Assembly (NCBI GenBank): GCA_033964015.1 | Contig: CM066912.1 | Span: 24,339,605-24,403,604, forward strand | Length of the DNA stretch: 64,000 nucleotides | Source: Scolanthus callimorphus | Lineage: Eukaryota; Cnidaria; Anthozoa; Actiniaria; Edwardsiidae | Direction: 5' to 3' | Shown: positions 37,729-41,947 of the stretch, one piece after another | Numbering within the stretch: position 1 is the stretch's first letter | Layout of the letters: each line of letters opens with the position of its first letter | Made by a program: the position numbers and the translations under genes | Notes under the pieces: model-generated | The model's database searches: none | What the model was told of the DNA's origin: nothing | The model's input: only the letters and a program-made list of their open reading frames with translations

Positions 37729-38463
37729 TCGCAGATCGACACAAATGATGGATGGAAATCGAGCCAAGAAATGCGCGTGCTTCTCGCTATTTTCTTTCGT
37801 CGTTTGCGCCGGATTTCGAAATTCGCGCATGCCAATATCGCTCTAAGAGGCTTCGAGGTAGATCCTTCAGGTACACTATAGTGTCCTCCGTATACATTTC
37901 TGCCATGACTTATAGAACGAGGGTATACAGAAGGACACTAAAGTGTACCATATATGACATTCTCGAACTCAAGCTCCCCGGCTCGTCACCTCACAAGAGA
38001 GGCTCTGGTGACATCCATTTGAGGGCCTTCACTGATTGGCTGAAATGGTGCGCACGCGAACATATAAAAACGTATTTGTCAAAATAACACTGGCGTTCGT
38101 TTCCTAGTCGTCTGTTCAACCTATGCTTTCGACTTGAACGCTCTAAAAGTAACTGTGAGGCATAAAACCACCATTTTCTTTTGAGCATGCGTCGGTGGCT
38201 GTCACCAGAGCCTCCCACGCGAGGTGACGAGCCCGGGAGCTCTGGGTACGAGAAAGACCATATATGAAGGATTCTCCCCGCTGTCCATACTACCGAGGGC
38301 TCTAGATTGCGCACGCGCACTACAATTTGCCTTTTTTCTTCCAAAGAATCATGGAAAGGAGAGAACACGTGCCAGCTTTATCCGTGTTCTTGTTCGTCGA
38401 ATCAAGCGTCTTCTTACGCTCCACGGATCCCAACTGACTCAGGAGTCTATCCCTGGACGTTAA
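80..38463 (+). CDS. NUP205: Nuclear pore complex protein Nup205, 34 exons (5' end outside window)
   Basis: Nup205 (Nup192/Nup188 family) is an alpha-solenoid scaffold of the nuclear pore inner ring that binds Nup93. Exons read here: 80-216, 1446-1815, 2881-3228, 3973-4242, 5052-5114, 5397-5513, 6218-6584, 6802-6926, 7284-7520, 8303-8512, 9451-9633, 11062-11119, 11718-11916, 12712-12832, 13110-13206, 14106-14276, 16057-16240, 16753-16946, 17449-17672, 18307-18479, 22196-22387, 23116-23431, 24532-24665, 25778-26251, 31825-31964, 32704-32824, 33440-33593, 34313-34390, 34680-34801, 35506-35632, 35951-36082, 36854-36942, 37510-37575, 38347-38463. All have AG/GT borders and compatible phases. Family landmarks run from N- to C-terminus: KPDFISL (exon 1), FPGLTRGLVAVLLY (exon 2), KSPEIAASMWH (exon 9), CRDACDGHDVGR (exon 23), LFILWRHLDFYYLHC (exon 31), IRVLVRRIKRLL (exon 34). 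Allowing three missing bases, the coding length is a whole number of codons (about 2036 residues plus stop, against 2012 in human). The start codon lies upstream of the window. The stop is TAA at 38461-38463. Confidence 0.95.
691..1060. mobile_element. MITE-like inverted-repeat element in NUP205 intron 1
   Basis: Left arm 692-743 and right arm 1002-1060 are imperfect inverted repeats sharing GTCCCTT, CTCTCGATC and GGAGACGTCTGAATTCAC. A further fragment of the same end occurs at about 1333-1385, directly before the exon 2 acceptor. No open frame of interest lies inside. Confidence 0.65.
1872..1940. repeat. AGTGCGGTAAA minisatellite
   Basis: Short degenerate tandem repeats of AGTGCGGTAAA-like units lie just after exon 2 in NUP205 intron 2. 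Confidence 0.6.
2220..2410. mobile_element. TA-flanked MITE (GAGCAGATTTCGTATGACTG ends)
   Basis: Perfect terminal inverted repeats (GAGCAGATTTCGTATGACTG and its complement) are bounded by TA on both sides, with a GC-rich interior rich in CGCGA/TACCGC. The ends resemble those of the copies at 16456-16711, 26362-26617, 36314-36557 and 59208-59596. TA flanks suggest mobilisation by a Tc1/mariner-type transposase. Confidence 0.75.
3973..4242 (+). other. NUP205: NUP205 exon 4 with two single-base deletions
   Basis: The exon starts in phase with exon 3, but the frame meets TAA at 4065-4067. The match to Nup205 then continues one base out of frame (TVQFAWALVLRS) to about 4114, and shifts again to AVDILEDDEAVLDLA, ending NFHQE before the donor at 4243. 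In both gaps the residue count equals that of human Nup205 if exactly one base is missing: one near 4066, and one G near 4114 (CCAGTGGG where CCAGGTGGG is expected). The 14-base GT...AG stretch at 4060-4073 is too short to be an intron. Either assembly errors or real lesions would look like this. Confidence 0.85.
4416..4664. repeat. Array of GGAATTTCCAC motifs (kappaB-like) in NUP205 intron 4
   Basis: About nine copies of GGAATTTCCAC or close variants (GGGATTTCCAC, GGACTTTCCAC, GGAAATTCCAC) recur every 20-45 bp, usually followed by AGGG. Spacers differ, so this is not a simple head-to-tail repeat. Related single motifs sit in CCCC-rich elements near 43095, 54230, 58130 and 61480, so the array probably derives from a transposon family. 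Confidence 0.7.
7553..8060. repeat. Dispersed repeat family (AGGAGCAGTGTCGC end), boundaries uncertain
   Basis: The end TTAAAGGAGCAGTGTCGCC at 7556 recurs inverted near 31778-31796 (GCGACACTGCTCCTTTAAA). Internal matches also occur near 36100-36280. It sits in NUP205 intron 9 and has no credible coding content. Confidence 0.45.
8553..8767. mobile_element. MITE with CAGGGYSCGACA-type ends, copy 1
   Basis: It starts CAGGGTGCGACACTGC, ends TTAATGTCTGGCCCTG, and is rich in the pentamer GGCGAC/GTCGCC. The copy at 17775-17977 is the same element in the opposite orientation. It lies immediately after exon 10. Confidence 0.7.
8834..9114. mobile_element. MITE with AATAGGCCTTTTGCAG ends, copy 1
   Basis: The ends (AATAGGCCTTTTGCAGTT and, inverted, GCCATTTGCAGCTG) form imperfect inverted repeats. 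A second, inverted copy is at 48476-48750, with alignable sequence across the whole element. NUP205 intron 10. Confidence 0.7.
9146..9391. mobile_element. TTAA-flanked MITE (AGAGCCTGTGTCAGCC ends), full copy A
   Basis: TTAA, then AGAGCCTGTGTCAGCC at the left and its near-complement GGCTGACATGGGCTCT before TTAA at the right; 246 bp. TTAA target duplications suggest piggyBac-type mobilisation. The interior has no coding capacity. It ends about 60 bp before exon 11. Confidence 0.85.
9648..9746. mobile_element. TTAA MITE, truncated copy B
   Basis: Only the left part matches (TTAAAGAGCCTGTGT onward to GATTTAGAGAATATAGAGCA), then the similarity stops. It begins 15 bp after the exon 11 donor. Confidence 0.75.
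10005..10238. mobile_element. TTAA-flanked MITE, full copy C
   Basis: Perfect ends AGAGCCTGTGTCAGCC and GGCTGACACAGGCTCT inside TTAA on both sides; 234 bp. It is the best-preserved copy of the family in the window. A right-half fragment of the same family lies at about 10400-10523, and others are at 15960-16026 and 27545-27632. Confidence 0.88.
10587..11014. mobile_element. MITE with 27-bp inverted ends (ATACTACGGATC)
   Basis: The left end ATACTACGGATCTCACCGAA and onward to CTGTCG matches the complement of the right end CGACAGTTCGGTGGGATCCG through GTAT with one mismatch. Length 428 bp. It is inserted in NUP205 intron 11, 47 bp before exon 12. Confidence 0.8.
11999..12192. repeat. 14-bp minisatellite (CGTGACACGATGGG)n, about 13 copies
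   Basis: Head-to-tail 14-mers with substitutions mostly in the last four bases. Because 14 is not a multiple of three, all frames cycle through the unit, giving spurious SCHAHRVTPIV-type translations on the minus strand. NUP205 intron 13. Confidence 0.9.
13810..14040 (+). repeat. Probable tRNA-derived SINE
   Basis: GAGTTCGAGACC near 13893 resembles a polymerase III B box, and the preceding bases resemble a degenerate tRNA-like head. The following tail contains GGCCAGTTGGGGTTCTTAA, which I associate with cnidarian SINEs. The A box is weak, so this is a moderate call. NUP205 intron 15. Confidence 0.4.
14360..15250. mobile_element. Composite of nested foldback elements in NUP205 intron 16
   Basis: At least three inverted pairs are nested: GTTCACACG-type ends (about 14364 and 15240), CTTCCCAGTAGACCGTTAC (about 14390) with its complement near 15062-15083, and ACCTTAAGC with an ACGACGACG tract (about 14655) complementary to about 15026-15050. 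The last two pairs bracket the palindrome and the AT-rich middle. No transposase is encoded. Confidence 0.6.
14427..14637. mobile_element. Palindromic element with four CACGTG sites
   Basis: Left arm 14427-14519 and right arm 14545-14637 are near-perfect inverted repeats from CCGGCGGCAGTCTAAAATTG to the central spacer. Each arm carries GTACCACGTGAT twice, i.e. four E-box CACGTG hexamers in all, plus GATCGCGTGATCA. Confidence 0.8.
16456..16711. mobile_element. TA-flanked MITE (GAGCGGATTTCACATGACTG ends), copy 1
   Basis: 256 bp with imperfect inverted ends (left arm GAGCGGTTTTCACATGACTG). The interior contains several ATTGGCT/AGCCAAT boxes. A second copy, in the opposite orientation, is at 26362-26617. 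NUP205 intron 17. Confidence 0.85.
17775..17977. mobile_element. MITE with CAGGGYSCGACA-type ends, copy 2
   Basis: Inverted relative to 8553-8767, with repeated AATTTAGTCGCC blocks inside and CAGGGCCCGACATTAAC at the left end. NUP205 intron 19. Confidence 0.7.
18307..18479 (+). other. NUP205: NUP205 exon 20 with homopolymer frameshift
   Basis: The exon reads in frame from LNYFDHAVTERV to TAGQ. After the seven-A run at 18461-18467 the frame ends in phase 2, which does not fit exon 21 (phase 0, EVKDILANVVERN). With eight A the exon would end GQKKLLLQ and join exon 21 in phase, aligning without gaps to the human GQRPLLMEE segment. One A is therefore missing. A deletion inside a homopolymer points to sequencing error rather than gene decay. 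Confidence 0.85.
18500..21478 (-). mobile_element. LINE insertion (CR1/L2/jockey-like) in NUP205 intron 20
   Basis: The element reads on the minus strand, opposite to NUP205. After the stop at 18583 there is a short 3' UTR, then an AATAAA-like stretch and a (TATC)-type simple tail near 18503-18520 instead of poly(A), as in CR1/L2-type elements. The 5' boundary near 21478 is set by loss of the reading frame. Target-site duplications were not recognised by eye. Confidence 0.75.
18583..21429 (-). CDS. Non-LTR retrotransposon ORF2: endonuclease and reverse transcriptase
   Basis: One uninterrupted frame of about 948 codons. Residues numbered from 21429: an apurinic-type endonuclease domain (Asn58 in ICNSRCLWNK, Glu85 in ITETWL, GGVAIYV 114-120, GDFN 201-204, SDH 258-260), then a reverse transcriptase (motif A FADFRKAFDLIDH at 617-629, GGIPQGT near 674, catalytic YVDD 704-707) and a C-terminal thumb/tail. 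No RNase H is seen. This order fits the CR1/L2/jockey group; the exact clade cannot be fixed by eye. There is no ATG before the endonuclease domain: an in-frame TGA lies about 40 bases upstream of 21429 and the first Met is near residue 142. The copy is therefore probably 5'-truncated at its N-terminus, although the enzyme domains are intact. It lies antisense in NUP205 intron 20. Confidence 0.9.
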   Translation of the reverse strand: MKSFRSKRKRSALRDSDRSGPGLPVASTSTANPSEGSDNGTDSLRPTPVHIPTVLICNSRCLWNKVDELSCVLALNGIGVACITETWLHSEIPDSAVAIEGFVLFRKDRGSPCGGVAIYVRSNIPSKRLTHLEPTGTLSEVMWLELRPTRLPREISSLLIGAVYHPTNAVAQDNTSLYDHVQQVVDSHLLKHPDSLVMVTGDFNPNATKISPAVFRRASGLTQVVKVLTRDTGTLDWCLTNRPKLLSEPRQLPKLGASDHYCALVQSGENAFNNRTKESITKRDTRPSRLREFGQWITTFSWQELLSAPSCEDKFQVFKGTISDAINKFLPLKTTRRCSTDKPWISSRIKAWIAKRQRCFGKFGKDSAAFKMWRNKVANAIRSAKKAYYESKVKNLKSTHVGRWWNEVKGISGMSHKEGEWYRQLLNDDIETIDTLCHRINEFFVGLTSSFIPLSQADVDTIEVVDIPDWLLVSEVEALKALRSVQARKSMGPDQIPNVVLKTFAPELAPVLADMYNASLREGYLPALLKSAIGRPLPKQTPAKTIEDDIRPVSLTCQMAKLMEGFTLVRMLPDILCDLDPKQFAVAGKSTCHAINYLLHLTLEALDNGNCWVRLFFADFRKAFDLIDHNILLNKLKSYNVHPCLLRWVAAFLLDRSQCIKIALSTSPLLPLNGGIPQGTKLSPILFAIMVNDLVKGWGPRVKYVDDLTVMEIVPRNSPSILDSIVNDIQCFASRNNMRLNPKKCKTMAVDFLKYNSFVCPPLSIGGAVIECVKSFKFLGIYISNDLSWGEQTDYIIKKANRRMYALRTLKRSGVSKTDLVKVYCTLIRPILEYATPAYANLPQYLSHAIEKVQKRALAMVFPDLAYSEALSAANIATLANRRDEACSHFIESLTPANPLYCLVRSRLEYKNNPYNLRNTTKTTIKRTNTDRFGKFTTNYFAYYLNYV
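21506..21910. mobile_element. Long-TIR MITE next to the LINE
   Basis: GGGAGTTTGCGTGAGGTGTT at the left and its imperfect complement ending GCAAACTCCC at the right; arms of about 100 bp. Inside, a 30-bp unit (TTTCGATAAACAACACAGAA and onward) is duplicated at 21628-21686. Confidence 0.75.
22391..22912. repeat. 28-bp minisatellite adjoining the exon 21 donor
   Basis: About 18 units of TATGGGAATCCCCTCAATAG plus TTTGACAG, with variants (AGTGGTTTGATTT, AATATTTTGAC). The first unit starts only about three bases after the splice donor GT of NUP205 exon 21. Units are contiguous. Confidence 0.9.
23565..23815. mobile_element. MITE with TACAGCCGATTGCGTTTGAG ends, copy 1
   Basis: Inverted repeats of about 50-60 bp: TACAGCCGATTGCGTTTGAG through CGTTTTACCCTGACAGTTCG, and the complement at the right ending ATCGGCTGTA. 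It is related to 49354-49592. NUP205 intron 22. Confidence 0.85.
24831..24986. mobile_element. Short MITE (ACACCTTATTCCAAAATGGC ends)
   Basis: Inverted ends ACACCTTATTCCAAAATGGC and GCCATTTTGGAATAAGGTGT are perfect over 20 bp, and further inward GGCCCTTGTGGCCTCAC pairs with GTGAGGCCACAAGGGCC. 156 bp, NUP205 intron 23. Confidence 0.85.
25092..25128. repeat. Perfect hairpin
   Basis: GCTACTAGTAGGCTATAA followed at once by its complement; about 18-bp arms with almost no loop. It lies in a region related to the element at 53880-54149 (shared TAGTAGCTCAGCCAATCAGA-type sequence). NUP205 intron 23. Confidence 0.7.
26310..26802. mobile_element. MITE with CAATAGCGCTGYGCAC ends, copy A (interrupted)
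   Basis: The left end CAATAGCGCTGTGCAC and right end GTGCGCAGCGCTATTGG are inverted repeats. Removing the nested TA element leaves about 237 bp, matching the uninterrupted copies at 46461-46686 and 59830-60087. It begins just after exon 24. Confidence 0.8.
26362..26617. mobile_element. TA-flanked MITE, copy 2, nested in another MITE
   Basis: Ends GAGCGGATTTCACATGACTG and its exact complement, TA on both sides. It interrupts the element at 26310-26802 between CAGACAAGCAA and TTTTTACCATTTTC. Confidence 0.88.
27229..27417. mobile_element. MITE with AATCGGCTAACGGTGTTTAC ends, copy 1
   Basis: The left end ATCGGCTAACGCTGTTTACA and right end TGTAAACACCGTTAGCCGAT are imperfect inverted repeats that continue to TTGTTGCC. 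A second copy is at 51820-52030. Confidence 0.8.
27544..28662 (-). CDS. Putative Lys/Arg-rich tandem-repeat protein, possibly a multi-copy peptide precursor exon
   Basis: An open frame of 372 codons on the minus strand inside NUP205 intron 24. The core is about 8.5 near-perfect copies of a 66-bp unit encoding 22 residues (QAKRGTGKRGTHKKADAKKG plus VD), rich in Lys, Arg and Gly. KR or KK pairs recur at fixed spacing, as in precursors cut by prohormone convertases. Before the repeats come an acidic stretch (KSEEDDSEASVAGQ) and an amphipathic cationic segment (KEFLKKALLEKIAKG). A good acceptor (pyrimidine tract then CTAG) lies just upstream of 28662, so this may be a downstream exon. A second frame starting at 28660 also looks coding and acidic (HNETEPERVFPDPP) but stops at 28546-28544; one extra C in the CCC at 28549-28547 would explain the break. 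The last residues run into a dispersed repeat near 27550-27630, so the true 3' end is uncertain. No homologue was recognised, and a non-coding minisatellite remains possible. Confidence 0.4.
   Translation of the reverse strand: MKIRISLFIMKPNQRGCSRIPLLSKSTLPRRMRSLKSIPKSEEDDSEASVAGQAKRGTGTLKNGKRGIHKALFNKEFLKKALLEKIAKGAAQAKRGTGKRGTHKKADAKKGVDQAKRGTGKRGTHKKADAKKGVDQAKRGTGKRGTHKKADAKKGVDKAKRGTGKRGTHKKADAKKGVDQAKRGTGKRGTHKKADAKKGVDQAKRGTGKRGTHKKADAKKGVDQAKRGIGKRGTHKKADAKKGVDQAKRGTGKRGTHKKADAKKGVDQVKRGTGKRGTRNMADAKKGVPQTKHETGKYKKWNGSKEKLNMKRNGTGFRKIGAGSHILFIAKMISRCANSKHRFSLHRRKHPFPSADLENIEQCFRLNFVNQI
27812..28400. repeat. 66-bp minisatellite, about 8.5 copies
   Basis: The unit is 66 bp with only scattered substitutions between copies. 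Because 66 is a multiple of three and the unit lacks stops in several frames, long open frames appear on both strands. The minus-strand frame described in this region is preferred because unique flanking sequence stays open and compositionally similar. Confidence 0.9.
28945..30345. repeat. Higher-order satellite: 87-bp monomers in 171-174-bp dimers
   Basis: The landmark CATAAACGTTTGTGGTATGT recurs at 29452, 29626, 29797, 29971 and 30145 (periods 174, 171, 174, 174). Each dimer holds two related monomers of about 87 bp, one with CTCATGAAAGTTGGTGGTAT and one with CTCATAAACGTTTGTGGTAT, each followed by AAGGAACCC or AAGAAACCC and CAGAAGT. The period is a multiple of three, so a 362-codon open frame arises by chance. 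NUP205 intron 24. Confidence 0.9.
29106..29140 (-). other. tRNA-like A-box fragment
   Basis: On the minus strand CTAGCTCAGTCGATAGAGCA matches a tRNA D-arm/A-box almost perfectly, but it is followed by about four copies of GGTTTGGTAACT instead of an anticodon arm and B box. It may be the seed of a tRNA-derived repeat bordering the satellite. Confidence 0.35.
31975..32640. repeat. Diverged tandem repeat, about 165-bp monomers
   Basis: Four degenerate units each contain GATGTGGTTGGCAATTTGAA, a TTCACAC..TTTCC segment and GACGnCAAnnnTGCGCGGC. Alternate units are more alike (GACGACAACACTGCGCGGCT at 32041 and 32389; GACGTCAATTTGCGCG at 32226 and 32550). The array starts about 10 bp after the exon 25 donor. 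Confidence 0.7.
33116..33182. repeat. Perfect 25-bp inverted repeat (33116-33140 / 33158-33182)
   Basis: The arm TCGTATCAGTCGACCGTGAA plus ACAAT pairs with its complement across a 17-bp spacer. A partial relative lies at 43530-43600 (ATCAGTCGACCGTGAAACAT). NUP205 intron 26. Confidence 0.75.
34846..35010. repeat. AT-rich 11/22-bp minisatellite
   Basis: Alternating GAATACTTTAC and GAATACTTTGT units, about 14 copies. NUP205 intron 29. Confidence 0.85.
35828..35926 (+). ncRNA. Degraded hammerhead-ribozyme-like motif, probably from a Penelope-like element
   Basis: At 35847 the core CTGACGA is followed by A, stem II GGATT / AATCC with loop GACAGTAA, and then GAAA (35872-35875) with CGT giving a two-pair stem III and T as the cleavage-site base. 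Stem I pairs at G1.2-C2.2, C1.3-G2.3, G1.5-C2.5 and C1.6-G2.6, with two mismatches. Flanking arms CGTAAATAGGGTA (35828) and TACCCTATTTACG (35914) pair perfectly. Hammerheads with tiny stem III are known from Penelope-like retroelements. No GIY-YIG or RT frame is present here. NUP205 intron 30. Confidence 0.6.
36314..36557. mobile_element. TA-type MITE, diverged copy
   Basis: Left TAGAGCGGATTTCGTATGAC and right CACACGAATTCCGCTC are imperfect inverted repeats of the same end family as 2220-2410. NUP205 intron 31. Confidence 0.6.
37693..37726 (+). repeat. G34 homopolymer
   Basis: Thirty-four consecutive G in NUP205 intron 33. The exact length is unreliable in any assembly. It could form stacked quadruplexes on the coding strand. 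Confidence 0.9.
37860..37950. mobile_element. Tiny foldback element (GGTACACTATAGTGTCCT ends)
   Basis: GGTACACTATAGTGTCCTCC and AGGACACTAAAGTGTACC are inverted repeats about 45 bp apart. A related partial copy is at 34090-34170. Confidence 0.6.
37966..38252. mobile_element. MITE with CTCCCGGGCTCGTCACCTC-type ends
   Basis: The left arm AGCTCCCCGGCTCGTCACCT to GAGGCTCTGGTGAC pairs with the right arm GTCACCAGAGCCTCCCACGC to GGGAGCT. Related single ends lie at 24757-24830 and 25413-25471. It ends about 95 bp before the last NUP205 exon. Confidence 0.7.
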
Positions 38464-38596
38464 ATGACATGGCAATGCAAACAGCAGATGTTAACATTGA
38501 AGGAAGAACCCCCCGGTGTATTTGGTGTCATGGATGGAGAAAGCCATGTTTTGGCTGACAAACTAAGATACCAGGAATGGCGGAGATTTCCCAGGC

Positions 38597-39015
38597 GAGA
38601 TGACATATAAAACAGCTGAAGTCAAGAAAGGAGTGCATTGACCTCTGTCCCTCTTTCCCCTCGTATCTCACCTTCAGGATCCGCTTCGACCGCTTCTGAT
38701 GCGGGTTTCCCGTTTCAATAATTGGTGTTAATGTAGGGTAAATTTCGTATGCCTGTGAATCGGTGCGACACGATCGCGTTACATGTTTTATCCGACATTT
38801 GCCACGAGATGACATATAAAACAGCTGAAGTCAAGAAAGGGAGTGCATTGACCTCTGTCCCTCTTTCCCCTCGTATCTCACCTTCAGGATCCGCTTCGAC
38901 CGCTTCCGATGCGGGTTTCCCGTTTTAATAATTGGTGTTAATGTAGGGTAAATTTCGTATACCTGTGAATCGGTGCGACACGATCGCGTTACATGTTTTA
39001 TCCGACATTTGCCAC
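38597..39015 (+). repeat. 209-bp tandem duplication downstream of NUP205
   Basis: 38597-38805 and 38806-39015 are almost identical; the second copy has one extra G and a few substitutions. A 20-bp unit GGGCGCGCGGCTGTGGTCAC follows in two exact copies (39016-39055). It begins 134 bp after the NUP205 stop, so it may lie in the 3' UTR. Confidence 0.9.
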
Positions 39016-39066
39016 GGGCGCGCGGCTGTGGTCACGGGCGCGCGGCTGTGGTCACGGCGCACCGTG

Positions 39067-40329
39067 TTAGGGACCGTTCATTTTTTATCAGGGAGGGGGG
39101 GCTGGTGAAAATTAGGGGAGACCCTGTATTTTTTTTGGTGGCCCCCCCTTTCATGTCCGTATTTTTTAGGTGGCCCCCCCAAATCCAATGTATTTTTTCT
39201 GGTGCCCCCCCCCCCCCCCCCCACCCCCCCACCCCCCTTATAAATGCTTGCCCTGTAAGATAGACTCTTGCCTAAGTGATGCAGTCTCATTCTTCTTAAC
39301 GTTTTTCTTACTTCTGTCAAAGCTAAGGAACCGATCCCCCCTCAGAACTATTAAGCGTTTTCGTGACACCCACCTCAGGTCCCCTATTTGACCTAGTAGA
39401 AGACATTTTACATAAAGAGGGGGCCACATAATCTTTGCGCGCGAAGCGCGCCCAACTTTTGATAACCGCATTTCATCAAGCCTCAGAAAAAGGGTAGATG
39501 GTTTTTTGTGTATAGTAACCAAAGCCTATCAGGAGCCCAGGAAATACGCTAATTATATAGGTTATATGAAAGCTCCTGAGCCTTTAGGTAATATTTTTCA
39601 TGCGCTCCGCAAATGAAGAAATTAACGTTTAGCCCAAATGACTAAACGTTGAACTCACGCTTACCTTAGGTGTGTTCTTTCAAACATAGAGACTGCCCGG
39701 CAGGCCTATCAGTGCATATTATATGTTAAATTCTGCATGCGCGCGAAGCGCGCCGAAATTTTATTACTGCGGTTTTCATAATTCTGCGAACTCTCGCTAA
39801 CGATTTCCAACCGTAAAACCGCCTTCTGGCTTCCGTCAATCAAACTCCCGAGTCTTTTCGTCGTTACTTTTTGTTCTTTTTGATTGGCCAGCACGTAACG
39901 TTGCTGTCGCGACAGGAAGCCATTTTAGCACTGCTTAGGCGCTGGCCAATCAAAAAGCACAAAGATAACGACGAAAAGACACGGGAGTTTGATTGACGGA
40001 AGCCAGAAGGCGGTTTTACGGTTGGAAATCAATACCAAGAGTTCGCAGAATTACGAAAACCGCAGTAAGTATTGAGTGAAATTAGAAACATATAAGCGAG
40101 TTGAAACATGTAACAAACATATTGCATGCTGTAAAAAATACAAACTTTTCGTTTCCTCCCTGTTATATGCTTGTATTTTTTTTGGGTGACCCCCCCCCCC
40201 CCTTTAGTGGCGTATTTTTTTGGGTGACCCCCCCCCCCTTTTGAGGCCGTATTTTTTGGGGTGACCCCCCCCCCCCCCCCTCATTTCCACCAGCCCCCCC
40301 TCCCTGATAAAAAATGAAACGGTCCCTTA
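39067..40329. mobile_element. 1.26-kb inverted-repeat element with G/C-tract ends
   Basis: The ends GGGACCGTTCATTTTTTATC then AGGGAGGGGGGGCTGGTG at the left and their complement at the right (to GGTCCCTTA at 40329) form long inverted repeats. Inside each end are tracts of C broken by GTATTTTTT. The middle contains GCGCGCGAAGCGCGC twice and the nested element 39764-40067. No transposase frame is visible. Confidence 0.75.
39764..40067. mobile_element. Nested long-TIR MITE (TTACTGCGGTTTTC ends)
   Basis: Inverted arms of about 130 bp: CTGCGGTTTTCATAATTCTG through CCTTCTGGCTTCCGTCAATC, with matching complement. Only about 40 bp separate the arms. It sits inside 39067-40329. Confidence 0.85.
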
Positions 40330-41172
40330 GCTGCTAAAAATATGTTCACAGTCATACGGCATTTGCTTTAATGTTGAAATTCTGTAAATGGTATAGAACA
40401 GGTAGGAACAAATTGTATCTAGCTTTTTTCAATAATTAAGTCAATAAACTCGTCGAGTTTTCTGATTACATCGCGTTTCTTCGTTTCTGCACAGGAAATG
40501 GTAGGAAGGATGATGGTGCGAATGGCCGACTTTCATAGTGCGCCTCATTCTCGGAAACCTAGAGGGTTTTCCTGTCTGACAGCGAAACGCTAGAATATCA
40601 CGCGCGTCATTTTAAATACTGTTTCCGGTGTAATTATCTCGACTTTCAAGTATCAAATCCCATTGCTTTGCTATTTCACTTTTTTATTCGTGAGTTATGT
40701 GCCAAAAATTTAAATGTAATTTGGAAACGTAAGAGCTAAATTTGATAAATTTTGAGCCTATTTTGGCATCATTTGTAAAAAAAAAAGTTGGAGTACGTGA
40801 GTAAAATTCTTCTAGCATGAACGAGTATGAACTCTCCCACGCGATCGCTTCTTTTGTCGGTTACGCAGCGCGTTATGCACACGAGCGCTTTTGTTGGGCA
40901 CGCAGCGCTTTATCCAGGTGTTTGGTGTATGTATTATCATTTCAGTCCTATTCAAAAATTAACAAAGAACAAAGAAAGGTAAAAGAATAAACATCCGGCT
41001 AAACAATGGCGGGGCGCTGAACGGTAGACTGGTGACTAGCGGAAGTAGCCGTCACATGAGCCTACAGTCAACAACCGCTGAGTATCGAAGGAAACGAGAC
41101 TCTGAAAGAGCAACTAAAATGCCGGCAGAAAACTAATTATTTCTCATCTTCTGATCAAGATATTTATCCAAA
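40330..41172. other. Upstream region of the 41173 gene
   Basis: Single-copy-looking AT-rich sequence with repeated GCACACGAGCGCTTTTGTTG / GCACGCAGCGCTTTATCC blocks near 40870-40915. No exon, TATA box or other promoter element could be assigned with confidence. Confidence 0.4.
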
Positions 41173-41634
41173 ATGGGGCAAATTTGTTGTGGGATGCACT
41201 GTTCTTGTTTCACGATGTGTAATTGTTGTCAGTGCGAAAGCGAAGCGAAGCCAAGATACGCAAAATACACGGCGGACTCCGATGTCGACTATGACAGAAT
41301 CGTTGGCGATTTACTCGAACTTGACCCGATACAGTACGATAAAGAAGCGGGAATTGTGAAAATTCGAACTTGGATCGAGTCGATCATCCCTATAGCTGGT
41401 CTACCACAGAGTTTTATCGCTGTCAGCCAAGCGAAATGCATAAAATATTGGCAAACAATCATATCTAAACCCGCGGCGAAACTCAGTGGATCCTACGTCC
41501 GGTTCTTACTCGAGAAACGAGAAAATGGCGAATTACCAAGACTTTTGATCGAACACAAAGGAAAGTCAGTGATTGTTAGAAGCCCTGGTGAAAATTCAAG
41601 GTTGAAATCCAACGTCCCAGAGGTCCACGTTTAA
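41173..41634 (+). CDS. Uncharacterised 153-residue protein with Cys-rich, probably lipidated N-terminus
   Basis: Single exon, ATG in good context (A at -3, G at +4), stop TAA at 41632-41634. The protein starts MGQICC and has nine Cys in the first 24 residues (MGQICCGMHCSCFTMCNCCQ), suggesting N-myristoylation at Gly2 plus palmitoylation, i.e. a peripheral membrane protein. No transmembrane segment or signal peptide is evident. The remainder (30-153) looks like one compact domain with IRTWIESIIPIAGLP and KYWQTIISKPAAKLSGSYVRF, a basic stretch and a polar tail. I do not recognise the family. The AT-rich region downstream has poly(A) signals. Codon usage looks host-like. Confidence in a real gene rests on the start context, clean frame and lipidation-like N-terminus. 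Confidence 0.7.
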   Translation: MGQICCGMHCSCFTMCNCCQCESEAKPRYAKYTADSDVDYDRIVGDLLELDPIQYDKEAGIVKIRTWIESIIPIAGLPQSFIAVSQAKCIKYWQTIISKPAAKLSGSYVRFLLEKRENGELPRLLIEHKGKSVIVRSPGENSRLKSNVPEVHV

Positions 41635-41947
41635 CAGAAGCCAAGATCGAGTTTAAGTATCGAATAAGTTTCACATTTACGGATGGGGTTGTACCCAGAC
41701 AGATTTGCAATTAGAGAAATTGAATTGTTTATTATTTGAAACCGCTAGGAGCAGATGTTTTTTAAAATTTCTTTTAATATTTTATGCCAAGCACGGCTAG
41801 AGTATTTATTTCGGGGCCTATATAGCAGTAATCTGTCGTCCCCGTTTCGAGTTTAGTTTTTATATCAGCAATGAATTTATACATGGAAGATCTACATGTA
41901 GATGCTACTAGAGAGGGTATATTTCATACTATTTTAGTTTGTATTTT

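Noticed and set aside
38464..39066. NUP205 poly(A) signal
   Set aside because: No AATAAA or ATTAAA could be found in the expected range, so none is annotated.
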